In this document: one piece after another, positions 1-7,826 of the stretch
Numbering within the stretch: the stretch's first letter is position 1
How the letters are laid out: each line of letters begins with the position of its first letter
Origin: Rhodobacteraceae bacterium UBA6796
Lineage (GTDB): Bacteria; Pseudomonadota; Alphaproteobacteria; Rhodobacterales; Rhodobacteraceae
DNA length: 64,000 nucleotides
NCBI GenBank assembly: GCA_002452815.1
Contig: DKFM01000006.1
Span: forward strand, 248,001-312,000
Direction of reading: 5' to 3'
The notes under the pieces: generated by a model
The model's database searches: none
The model's input: the letters and a program-made list of their open reading frames with translations, nothing else
What the model was told of the DNA's origin: nothing
Position numbers and translations under genes: made by a program

Positions 1-867
1 CAGATTGCCCGCGTCATCGAAGGTCAGGACCAGATGGCCCAGATATTTCGAATAGGCATAGGCCGAAACGACGGGCACATTGCCGACCATGGTCGGGTAT
101 TTCTCGGCGCCCTCTTCGGTGTTGGAAAACAGCGTGTGGGAATGCCCGCCCACGATCGCGTCGATGCCCGGCACCGCCTCGGCCAGCGCCTTGTCCTTGA
201 CGAAGCCGGTGTGCGGGATCGCGATGATCTTGGTCACGCCCGCCTCGGTCAGCGCCGCGACATCGGCTTTCAGGCTCTCGGCCTCGTCCTGGAAAATCAC
301 GTTCGGACCGGGCGAAGAGGTTTCCACCGTATCGGTCGCCAGCGCCGAGATGATGCCGATCTTCTCGCCGCCGACTTCCAGAACGACGGTGTCCTGAACC
401 TTGCCGTTCAACAGGTTCGACTGGCTGACATCCAGATTGCCCGACACCAGCGGGAATTTCACCATGTCGATGAAGGCCGACAGCGCCTCGGGGCCATCGT
501 CGAATTCGTGGTTGCCCACCGCCATCGCATCATAGCCGATGGCGTTCATGAATTCGGCCGTGTCCTTGCCCTTGTAGGTCGTGTAGAACAGGCTGCCCTG
601 GAACTGATCGCCTGCATCCAGCAGGATGACGTTCTGGCCCTCCAGTTCCTTGCGCATTTCGGCAACCTTGGTCGCCAGCCGGGCAATGCCGCCAAAGCAC
701 TTGCCCTCGGCCTCATCCTCGGCGCCGCAGGTCGAATCGTATTTGTTGATCGATTCAATACGCGAATGCAGGTCATTGGTGTGCAGCACATGCAGCGTGT
801 AGTCGGCCTGCGCGGCGCCTGCGCTCAAAGCCAGAACGGCGGCGGATGCCAGAAAACGGGCGTTCAT
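1..867 (-). CDS. 5'-nucleotidase / metallophosphatase, C-terminus beyond window
   Basis: Periplasmic metallophosphatase of the UshA/5'-nucleotidase type, expected to release phosphate from nucleotides. The first 289 codons are present and the reading frame is still open at base 1, so the C-terminal domain is cut by the window edge. ATG at 867 follows a GGAGG site (bases 873-877) and starts a Sec signal peptide of about 22 residues ending in AQA. The metal-binding motifs of the family follow in order: HTNDLHSR, DAGDQFQG, GNHEFDDG and GGHSHT. It is divergent from the DUF952 gene. The family call is firm; the exact substrate is not determined. Confidence 0.88.
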   Translation of the reverse strand, partial: MNARFLASAAVLALSAGAAQADYTLHVLHTNDLHSRIESINKYDSTCGAEDEAEGKCFGGIARLATKVAEMRKELEGQNVILLDAGDQFQGSLFYTTYKGKDTAEFMNAIGYDAMAVGNHEFDDGPEALSAFIDMVKFPLVSGNLDVSQSNLLNGKVQDTVVLEVGGEKIGIISALATDTVETSSPGPNVIFQDEAESLKADVAALTEAGVTKIIAIPHTGFVKDKALAEAVPGIDAIVGGHSHTLFSNTEEGAEKYPTMVGNVPVVSAYAYSKYLGHLVLTFDDAGNL

Positions 868-1042
868 GAATACCTCCAGGGATTGTCACATGGGTGTTAC
901 ACTGCGGTCATGCGGACGCGCTGTCAAAACCCGATTTACGCAATCGGCGTAATGGCGCAGCATGACGTCGGGATGACAGGCCTGCGAAACCCGCTTTCGT
1001 GCGGCACCAAGCGGGATTGACCATTGACCGGGCACAGGGCAT

Positions 1043-1390
1043 GTGAAGGCCATGCTGATCTACAAAATCTTTCGCCGCCCCGAATGGGATGCGTTCCGCA
1101 ACGCCGGGCAGACGCTTGGCGCGCCTGTCGATCTGACGGACGGGTTCATCCACTTCTCGACCGCGGCCCAGGTCACCGAAACCGCCGCACGGCATTTCGC
1201 GACCGAAAGCGACCTGGTCCTGGTCGCCTTTGACGGCGATACCCTTGGACCGGCGCTGAAATGGGAACCCTCGCGCGGGGGCGCATTGTTCCCGCATCTT
1301 TACCGCCCGCTGGAGCTGTCCGAAGTGGTCTGGGATACCTCCCTGCCCTTGGGGGCGACCGGCCATATCTTCCCCGAGGCCCTGCTGTGA
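1043..1390 (+). CDS. DUF952 family protein
   Basis: Small cytoplasmic protein of about 115 residues matching DUF952: IYKI near the N-terminus, the DGFIHFST segment around residue 35, and a C-terminal FPHLYRPL segment. Family members are uncharacterised, so no function is assigned. The start is GTG at 1043 or ATG at 1052; the shorter form (MLIYKIF) resembles relatives. Its TGA stop (1388-1390) overlaps the GTG start of pyrD (1387), so the two genes are probably translationally coupled. DUF952-pyrD is a recurrent alphaproteobacterial arrangement, but a link to pyrimidine synthesis is only inferred. Confidence 0.85.
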   Translation: MKAMLIYKIFRRPEWDAFRNAGQTLGAPVDLTDGFIHFSTAAQVTETAARHFATESDLVLVAFDGDTLGPALKWEPSRGGALFPHLYRPLELSEVVWDTSLPLGATGHIFPEALL

Positions 1391-2445
1391 CCCTGATCGA
1401 ACGCGCCGGACTGGCCCTGCTGCACCGCTTTGACCCTGAAACCGCGCATGGCCTGTCGCTGCACGCGCTGCGTGCCGGCCTGGCCGCCCTGCCCGGGCCT
1501 GTCAGTTCGGCACGGTTGGCGACCGATCTGGCCGGGCTGAAACTGCCCAACCCGGTGGGTCTGGCGGCGGGGTTCGACAAGAATGCCGTGGCGCTGCCGC
1601 AGCTGATGCGTGCGGGCTTCGGCTGGCTGGAGGTCGGCGCCGCCACGCCGCGCCCGCAAGAGGGCAACCCCCGCCCGCGGCTCTGGCGCCTGACCGAGGA
1701 CCGCGCCGCAATCAACCGCTTCGGTTTCAACAACGAAGGCATGGAGCCGATCACCGCGCGCCTCGCCGCACGGCCTGCGGGCATTCCGGTGGGCCTCAAC
1801 CTCGGCGCGAACAAGGACAGTGCCGATCGCGCCGCCGATTTCGCCCGCGTGCTGACCCACGCCGGGCCGCATCTGGATTTCGCGACCGTCAACGTGTCCT
1901 CGCCCAATACCGAGAAACTGCGCGACCTGCAGGGCAAGGAGGCGCTGGCCGCCCTGCTGTCGGGCGTGATCGCGGCGCGCGCGGGACTTGCCCAACCGAT
2001 CCCGGTCTTCCTGAAGATCGCCCCGGATCTGAGCCCGGCGGAACTGGAAGATCTGGCCGAAGTCGCGTTGAGTTCCGGGATCGACGGGATCATCGCCACC
2101 AACACCACGCTGGCCCGCGACGGGTTGAAATGCGCCGATGCCCATCAGCAGGGCGGGTTGTCCGGTGCGCCCCTGTTCGAGAAATCCACCCGGGTTCTGG
2201 CGCAGCTGTCGCGGCTGACCGCAGGCAAGCTGCCGCTGATCGGTGTCGGTGGCATCGGCAGCGCCGAACAGGCCTATGAAAAGATCCGCGCCGGCGCCTC
2301 TGCCGTGCAGCTTTATACCGCAATGGTCTTTGGCGGGTTGTCGCTGGCCGCCGATGTGGCGCGCGGGCTCGATGCGCTGCTGGCGCGCGACGGCTTTACC
2401 TCGGTGGCCGAGGCGGTGGGCACGGGGCGCGAACGGTGGCTGTGA
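1387..2445 (+). CDS. pyrD: dihydroorotate dehydrogenase, class 2 (quinone)
   Basis: Oxidises dihydroorotate to orotate in pyrimidine synthesis, passing electrons to the quinone pool at the inner membrane. The 352-residue length fits class 2 enzymes, which carry an N-terminal membrane-associating helix (residues 1-40 here). Visible family motifs are the FMN-site GLAAGFDKN (about 58-66), VNVSSPNT (about 168-175) with the catalytic serine, the IATNTT segment, and the phosphate-binding IGVGGI near the C-terminus. GTG 1387 is chosen because it overlaps the upstream TGA (GTGA) and gives the family N-terminus. It lies between DUF952 and the arsC-like gene, with overlaps at both ends. Confidence 0.96.
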   Translation: MTLIERAGLALLHRFDPETAHGLSLHALRAGLAALPGPVSSARLATDLAGLKLPNPVGLAAGFDKNAVALPQLMRAGFGWLEVGAATPRPQEGNPRPRLWRLTEDRAAINRFGFNNEGMEPITARLAARPAGIPVGLNLGANKDSADRAADFARVLTHAGPHLDFATVNVSSPNTEKLRDLQGKEALAALLSGVIAARAGLAQPIPVFLKIAPDLSPAELEDLAEVALSSGIDGIIATNTTLARDGLKCADAHQQGGLSGAPLFEKSTRVLAQLSRLTAGKLPLIGVGGIGSAEQAYEKIRAGASAVQLYTAMVFGGLSLAADVARGLDALLARDGFTSVAEAVGTGRERWL

Positions 2446-2777
2446 CGATCTGGCACAATCCGCGCTGCTCTAAATCGCGCGAGACGCTGGCCCTGCTGCA
2501 GGCGCGCGGGATCGCCCCGCAGGTGCGGCTTTATCTGCAGGACGCGCCCCGCCGGGACGAACTCGCCGCGGCACGGACACGGCTGGGCCAGCCCGCCGCC
2601 GCATTGCTGCGCTGGAAAGAGGCCGACCTGCCCGCCGGTCTGACGAAAGACGCCTCCGAAGCCGCGATCCTGGCCGCGCTTGCCGCCAATCCGCGCCTGA
2701 TCGAACGTCCGCTGGTGCTGACCGAAACCGCCGCCGCTCTTGGCCGCCCGCCCGAGGCTGTGCTGGACATCCTGTAA
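2442..2777 (+). CDS. arsC: ArsC-family reductase (arsenate reductase-like)
   Basis: Glutaredoxin-linked ArsC-type protein of about 111 residues, with the active-site cysteine in NPRCSKSR at the N-terminus and the family's IERPLVLT arginine segment near residue 90. The fold is shared by arsenate reductases and by YfgD/Spx-like proteins of unknown substrate. No ars genes are nearby, so an arsenate role is only inferred. GTG 2442 overlaps the pyrD TGA in the same GTGA pattern used by pyrD itself; GTG 2436 would add two residues. It is the last gene of the three-gene operon and is followed by a strong stem-loop. Confidence 0.85.
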   Translation: MTIWHNPRCSKSRETLALLQARGIAPQVRLYLQDAPRRDELAAARTRLGQPAAALLRWKEADLPAGLTKDASEAAILAALAANPRLIERPLVLTETAAALGRPPEAVLDIL

Positions 2778-2814
2778 GGGCACACGCAGGGGCCGCCTGC
2801 CCCCGCACCCCCGG

Positions 2815-2865
2815 GAGTATTTTCACCAAGAAGAAATCGACATCTTCTTCTTGGCAAAAATACTC
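2815..2865. terminator. bidirectional stem-loop terminator inside a dispersed repeat
   Basis: Arms at 2815-2835 and 2845-2865 pair at 19 of 21 positions around a 9-base loop, with T/A runs in both arms. It lies between the convergent arsC-like and exonuclease genes, so it probably ends both transcripts. The arm sequence (GAGTATTTT..CCAAGAAGAA) recurs elsewhere in this window. Confidence 0.85.
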
Positions 2866-2868
2866 ATC

Positions 2869-4962
2869 TCACCCGTTCAGATCCTTGATCAGGCGGCCGT
2901 GCTTGCGTACCTCGTCCACCACCTCGCCGAAGGTGGTCAGGCCGCGCGCCTTCAACGCGGGCAGCAGTTTCAGGAAAGCATCCGCCGTCGCCACCGTGTC
3001 GCCAATCGCGGTATGGCGCGCCTCTTCGGGGATGGTGATGCCCAGCCGGTGGGTCAGCGCATCGAGGCTGTGGCTTTCGGACTGGCCGAAGACCACGGCC
3101 GACAACAGCACCGTATCGAGGATCGGATTGTCGAAATTCTGCCCGATCGCAACCTCTTTGCGGCGCAGGAACTCCATATCGAAGGGCGCGTTATGCGCGA
3201 CCAGAACCGCGCCTTCGGCGAATTTGTGGAACTTGCGCCCCACTTCGACGATATCGGGGGCATCGGCCACCATCGCATCGGAAATCCCGTGGACCTCGGT
3301 CGAGCCGGGCGGAATCCGGCGCCCCGGGTTGACCAGCGTATCGAAGACCTCGGTCTCGACCCGGCGTCCGTTGACAATGCGCACCGCGGCGATCTGCACG
3401 ATCTCGTCGCCCTCGGTCGGCAAGAGCCCGGTGGTTTCGGTATCGAACACGACAAAGGTCAGCCGTTCCAGCGGCGTATCGGCCACCTCGGCATCGCGCG
3501 CGCGGCCCAGCAGGTCGAAATCATAGACCACGGCGCGCGGCACCGGCTTGGGCCGTTTCGACACCCGCCGCGCCTCGCGCAGCGGCACGCACAGCCGCGC
3601 GCGCCCGTCGTTGAGCACCTCGGGCCAGATCTCGGTGGCATGGGTCACCAGCACGCGGCGCCCGGTCACATCGGCCATCCCCACTTCGAGCGGCGCATCG
3701 AGCCAGCGTTCAAGCTCGGCGATCGGCACCGGCGGCCCCCGCCATTCCAGCGCGATCAGGGCGCCTGCACCTTCTTCGGTGATCTCCAGCCGGAAATCGC
3801 TGCGGCCTTCGAGCCGCCCGAGCAGAGCCGCAAGGAATGCCACCATTTCAAACCCTTCGCAGCGCAGCATCAACCCGGCCGTGACGCTCAGCACCTGGCC
3901 GCCCGCGGCCTCGACCCGGGCGCGCACCGCCTCGCCCAGATCCGAGGCGCGGATCATCGACAAGGGCCACCAGTCGACGCGGTTCTGTTCGTGACGTTCG
4001 AACAGCGTGTGGATCGCCCCGCTCAAAAGCCCGGCCTCGGCGCGCGCCGCCTCGCGCACCCGGTCGCGCGCGGCGCCCTGCGGGCCGTCATCGGCGGTCA
4101 GCACACCGATCAGCGATTGCAGGGCGGCGGCGGGGCGGCGGATGCGGTCGAACAGCTCGTCCATCAGCTGTTCGCGCTGCGCATGGGCGCGCATGTCGCC
4201 CGACACGTCGCGCAGCGTCAGCACATAGCCCGGGCGCGCGGTGACGTGGTGATCCTCGCCCTCGGACAAAAGCCGCATCCGTGCGGCCAGAACCTTGCCA
4301 TCGGCCACCGTCGCGCACAGCAGATCCGAGGCCGCGTCGGGGTCGTCGGTCTCCATCAGGCGGGCATAGGCATGGGCGACGGGCGCCTGATGCAGGTAAT
4401 CGAACACCCGCCGGTCCAGCCCCGGCGCATGCGCGCCCCCCAGCAGATCGACCGCCTGCCCGTTATAGAACACCAGCTGGTGATCGGCCGTACACAGCAA
4501 CACCCCCACCGGCACATCCGACAAAAGCGTTTCGAGCCGTTCCTTTTCCTGCGCCAGACGGGTGGTTTCGCGCTGCACCGCTTCGGTCAGGGCCGAGCGG
4601 GTTTCGGCCAGATGCTGCGTCACCGCGGCGGCGGCGGGCGCCAGATCGCCCAGATAGCGGCCCGCGTTCTGGTCCAGATCGGCGGCGACTTCGGCGTGGG
4701 TGCGCGCGCGCATCCCGCCCGCCAGCCGCTCGATCGGCTTGGCCACGTTTTCATCGAACAGGAACCAGACCGCAACGATCAGCCCGACGATCACGAAGCC
4801 CGCGACCACGCCGCCGATGATGAAGCCGTCAAGCGCCTCGGGCTTGCCCAGACGTTCGAACCCGAAGACCAGACCGGCGGCAAGCGCGGCGACATTGCCG
4901 GCGGCAAGTCCTGCAAAGAACAGGAAAACACGCAGGCGCAGGCTCAACCGGGTCAGATCCAT
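2869..4962 (-). CDS. membrane PAS/degenerate-kinase protein fused to DEDDh 3'-5' exonuclease
   Basis: 697 residues. Order: membrane helices at about 12-34 and 47-69, a HAMP-like linker and coiled coil (70-142), a PAS-like domain (about 143-255), a remnant of a histidine-kinase core (260-460), and a DnaQ-type exonuclease (about 500-670). The exonuclease keeps all acidic and histidine ligands: D507 and E509 in FDTETTG, D595 in NAPFD, H650 and D655 in HTAIGD. The kinase remnant has D272 where the phospho-histidine should be, and no recognisable N or G box. ATG 4962 overlaps the receiver stop as TGATG. It is the last gene of the acs operon. Related genomes place a DnaQ-like gene beside the acetate symporter cluster; the substrate (RNA, DNA or nucleotide) is unknown. 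Confidence 0.87.
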   Translation of the reverse strand: MDLTRLSLRLRVFLFFAGLAAGNVAALAAGLVFGFERLGKPEALDGFIIGGVVAGFVIVGLIVAVWFLFDENVAKPIERLAGGMRARTHAEVAADLDQNAGRYLGDLAPAAAAVTQHLAETRSALTEAVQRETTRLAQEKERLETLLSDVPVGVLLCTADHQLVFYNGQAVDLLGGAHAPGLDRRVFDYLHQAPVAHAYARLMETDDPDAASDLLCATVADGKVLAARMRLLSEGEDHHVTARPGYVLTLRDVSGDMRAHAQREQLMDELFDRIRRPAAALQSLIGVLTADDGPQGAARDRVREAARAEAGLLSGAIHTLFERHEQNRVDWWPLSMIRASDLGEAVRARVEAAGGQVLSVTAGLMLRCEGFEMVAFLAALLGRLEGRSDFRLEITEEGAGALIALEWRGPPVPIAELERWLDAPLEVGMADVTGRRVLVTHATEIWPEVLNDGRARLCVPLREARRVSKRPKPVPRAVVYDFDLLGRARDAEVADTPLERLTFVVFDTETTGLLPTEGDEIVQIAAVRIVNGRRVETEVFDTLVNPGRRIPPGSTEVHGISDAMVADAPDIVEVGRKFHKFAEGAVLVAHNAPFDMEFLRRKEVAIGQNFDNPILDTVLLSAVVFGQSESHSLDALTHRLGITIPEEARHTAIGDTVATADAFLKLLPALKARGLTTFGEVVDEVRKHGRLIKDLNG

Positions 4963-5354
4963 CACGCGCCCTCCGGGTCCAGAAGGCGATGAACTTCGTC
5001 GCGCAACTCCCTCAATTCAAAGGGTTTCGCGATGAACCCGTCGGCCCCGAGTGCCAGCCCCTTGCGCCGTTCCATCGCCGAGCCGCGCGCGGTCATCATC
5101 AGGATCTTGACGCCTTTCAGACCGATGTCGGCGCGCACCTCCTGACAGATTTCATAGCCCGACACCTCGGGCAGCATGACGTCGAGCAAGACCAGATCGG
5201 GGCGGGTCGCGCGGATCTTTTCCAGCGCGCCGGCACCGCTGGCGATGCGGTCATGTTCGTAGCCTTCGCGCCCCATCAGATAGTCGAGCGCGATCGCGAT
5301 GTTGTCCTCATCCTCCACGATCAGGACACGCTGCTTCCTCCCCCCGTCGGCCAT
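4962..5354 (-). CDS. single-domain response regulator (CheY-like receiver)
   Basis: 130-residue stand-alone receiver with the acidic pair in VEDED, phospho-acceptor D58 in LLDVMLP, the conserved threonine in MMTARG and the lysine in AKPFE. There is no DNA-binding or enzymatic output domain, so it must act on a partner protein. ATG 5354 is chosen because GGAGG lies six bases upstream; the in-frame ATG at 5360 abuts that site directly. Its stop overlaps the start of the PAS-exonuclease gene, which makes that protein the obvious candidate partner, although its kinase core lacks the phospho-histidine. Confidence 0.9.
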   Translation of the reverse strand: MADGGRKQRVLIVEDEDNIAIALDYLMGREGYEHDRIASGAGALEKIRATRPDLVLLDVMLPEVSGYEICQEVRADIGLKGVKILMMTARGSAMERRKGLALGADGFIAKPFELRELRDEVHRLLDPEGA

Positions 5355-5356
5355 GC

Positions 5357-5884
5357 TCATCCTCCGTTGCAGGCGGCCTTCAGTCCCTCATCGGTGGCGT
5401 CGATCGGGCGCCATTCAGCCCCCGACAAGACCCCGCCGTCGTCGATCCGCGCGCCTTCGACCAGATCGGCGCGCGCGGCATTGGTGCAATCATAGGCGAC
5501 CGAGACCTGCTGAATCGGCGTCCAGCGCGCGATCAGCATCAACTCGCCCTCGACGATCCCCGGCACCGGATGGCGCAGCTTGTCCAAGTCAAGCGCCATG
5601 AACCGCGTGGTCAGCGGCGCGACATAGGTCCAGGGCCGCCAGGGCGCGCTGTCCTCGACCGTGCGCAGCACCGCGACCGAGGGCGGCAGCCCGTCGCGCA
5701 CCGTCGGATACCAGGAATATTCGGCGTAGATCGTATAGCCCAGCATCGACAGGCCCGCCGCCGCGGGCATCACCCATTTGGGCAGCACATAGCCGGTCAG
5801 CTTGCGGAGCGCGTGTTTGGCGGCATAGACCACCACCACCGCCAGAAAGGCCGCCGCCAGCATCGAAAGGAAATCGTTGGCCAT
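5357..5884 (-). CDS. conserved hypothetical membrane protein of the acs operon
   Basis: 175 residues with two predicted membrane helices (about 5-23 and 36-55), then a hydrophilic domain of about 110 residues rich in tryptophan and proline that ends in a cysteine-containing tail. I recognise no domain. It sits 9 bp after the cNMP/CBS gene and its stop overlaps the receiver region, so it is an operon member. Placement between two signalling genes suggests an accessory membrane role, which is inference only. Confidence 0.8.
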   Translation of the reverse strand: MANDFLSMLAAAFLAVVVVYAAKHALRKLTGYVLPKWVMPAAAGLSMLGYTIYAEYSWYPTVRDGLPPSVAVLRTVEDSAPWRPWTYVAPLTTRFMALDLDKLRHPVPGIVEGELMLIARWTPIQQVSVAYDCTNAARADLVEGARIDDGGVLSGAEWRPIDATDEGLKAACNGG

Positions 5885-5893
5885 CTGCGCTCC

Positions 5894-7732
5894 TCAGCTT
5901 ACGGCGGCTTTGTTGTGCCCCACGGCGGATTGCATCGTGCGCACGACGACGAAAGCGTCACGCAGATGCGAGCGTTCGAAATCGCTCAGATCCGAGGGGG
6001 CCAGGTAATTGTCGGGCTTGCGGCCCGATTTGATCAGATGCGACTGGCTTTCCAGACGCATCGTCGCGATCAGGTCATAGGCCTCGATCAGATCGCGCGC
6101 CCCGCTGGCGGAAATCACCCCGGCCTCTTCGGCGGCTTGCAGGCGGGCGCGGGTGTTGGCCTCGGTCAGGCGGCCCTGCAGCGCATAGATCCGCCCCAGA
6201 TCGGCCACCGGCACCACGCCGTTGTGTTTCATGTCGATATGGTTGCGGTGCTCGCCCGAGCGGATCGTGGCAAAGCCCCGGATCAGCCCCAGAGGCGGGG
6301 TGTGCTTGAGCGAATTCGAAATCATATGCGCCACGAAGATCGAATTCTTCGAGGCGCGTTCCAGCGTCTCGGCCTGCAGGTCGGTGAACAGGCTGACGCC
6401 GGTGCCACCGATCACGCGCAGGTCGAACATGACCGAGGCCAGCATCTGCGCCTCGGGGCTGGGCTTGTTGATCCAACCGTGGAAATAGTCGCGCCAGACC
6501 CGCACCGGCTGGCACCAGCGCTCGGCCGTGGCCATCATGTCGCCCGGGCAATAGACATAGCCGCAGTCATTGAGCCCGTCCGAGACGATCTTCGCCAGCC
6601 GGTGGAAATAGCGCATGTCGTCGGCGGTCACGGCGTCGTCCAGGATCAGGCAGTTGTCCTGATCGGAAACGCCGGTCTGTTCCTGGCGGCCCTGACTGCC
6701 GCAGGCCAGCCACAGATAGGGCACCGGCGCGGGGCCAAGTTCCGCCTCGGCCATCGCCAGCAGGCGGCGGGTGACGGCATCGGCGATGTCGGTAATCAGC
6801 CGCGTGACCACCTCGTGGCTTTGATGCCCGCCCACCAGCTGTACCAGCAGCTGCGGGATCTGCGCGGTGACATTGGCCATTTCCGCAACGCTGGAGGCGC
6901 TGGCGATATCCCGGATCAGCACCGCCGAACTGACCGCCTGAAACCGCGTCAGGTCGGTCTGCGTGATCATCCCGGCAAACAGCCCGTGATCGACGATCGG
7001 CAGATGTCCGATCCGGCGTTCCAACATGATATGCAGGATGTCAGAGCCAAGCGCGGTGGGCGGCAAGGAAATCGGATCGGCGGTCATCACCGCACTGACC
7101 GGCGTGTCGGGGCTCATGCCGCCCGCCAGCACCTTGTTGGACAGATCGCGCACCGTGACGATGCCGCGCAGCTTTTCGCCACCCGGCGCGGGTTCGGTCA
7201 CCCCGAGCGAGGAGATATGCGCATCGCGCATGATCTGCGCGGCCTCGCGCACTGTCGCATCGGGGCCGCAGGACAGCGGCTTGCGCGCCAGCAGATCGGC
7301 GATCTTCATCGTTGCGATGTCCGTGCCCCGCGGCTCGCTGCCGCGCGAGCGGTTGAAGAACCGCGCGAAGGGCGGGAACTCGGCGCTCAGCCGCCGGAAC
7401 TCGGCCACCGGAAGCAGCAGCACGACACTGTCCTCGGCCGCGCGCGCATGGGTGGCGGCCAGCCCGTCGCGCATCAGCCCGCGCTCGCCAAAGGAATTGC
7501 GTTTGGACAGGACCGAGACCAGCGCGCCATTGGCGTCGGTCACCTCGACCCCACCCGACTTGATCAGATAGACGCCTTCAAGCGGCGCACCCAGGGTGTA
7601 GATCTGGGTGCCTGCGGCATATTCCCTGCGGCTGAAGGAGGCGGCGACCCGCGCCAACTCGTCCCGCGGCAGGTTGTCATAGGGATGCACGGTTTCCAGA
7701 AACGCGATGATGGTCTGAAGATCCGTGCCCAT
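5894..7732 (-). CDS. cNMP-binding/CBS/DUF294 nucleotidyltransferase-like protein
   Basis: 612 residues: a cyclic-nucleotide-binding-type domain (about 10-120), a CBS pair (about 140-265), then a DUF294 nucleotidyltransferase domain with GSQGRQEQT..SDQDN (about 345-362), the GlnD-like active-site signature, and a DUF294 C-terminal domain. CBS pairs usually bind adenine nucleotides, and acetyl-CoA synthetase generates AMP, so energy-state sensing is plausible. ATG 7732 has GGAG nine bases upstream. It follows the symporter gene across a 94-bp gap that holds a perfect hairpin. The same family neighbours this symporter family in gamma-proteobacteria; the target of any nucleotidylation is unknown. 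Confidence 0.92.
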   Translation of the reverse strand: MGTDLQTIIAFLETVHPYDNLPRDELARVAASFSRREYAAGTQIYTLGAPLEGVYLIKSGGVEVTDANGALVSVLSKRNSFGERGLMRDGLAATHARAAEDSVVLLLPVAEFRRLSAEFPPFARFFNRSRGSEPRGTDIATMKIADLLARKPLSCGPDATVREAAQIMRDAHISSLGVTEPAPGGEKLRGIVTVRDLSNKVLAGGMSPDTPVSAVMTADPISLPPTALGSDILHIMLERRIGHLPIVDHGLFAGMITQTDLTRFQAVSSAVLIRDIASASSVAEMANVTAQIPQLLVQLVGGHQSHEVVTRLITDIADAVTRRLLAMAEAELGPAPVPYLWLACGSQGRQEQTGVSDQDNCLILDDAVTADDMRYFHRLAKIVSDGLNDCGYVYCPGDMMATAERWCQPVRVWRDYFHGWINKPSPEAQMLASVMFDLRVIGGTGVSLFTDLQAETLERASKNSIFVAHMISNSLKHTPPLGLIRGFATIRSGEHRNHIDMKHNGVVPVADLGRIYALQGRLTEANTRARLQAAEEAGVISASGARDLIEAYDLIATMRLESQSHLIKSGRKPDNYLAPSDLSDFERSHLRDAFVVVRTMQSAVGHNKAAVS

Positions 7733-7755
7733 AATGACTTTCTCCGGCTTGGGAT

Positions 7756-7781
7756 GGTTGCGCCCCGCCGGGGGCGCAACC
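7756..7781. terminator. perfect intercistronic hairpin
   Basis: GGTTGCGCCCC (7756-7766) and GGGGCGCAACC (7771-7781) form an 11-bp stem with a 4-base loop between the symporter stop and the DUF294 start, both on the minus strand. There is no U-run, so it is more likely a partial terminator, RNA-stability element or processing site that sets lower expression of the signalling half of the operon. Confidence 0.6.
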
Positions 7782-7826
7782 CTGTTTCCAGCGGGCGGAG
7801 CCTGACGCCCCGCCCGGAGCCTTGGA

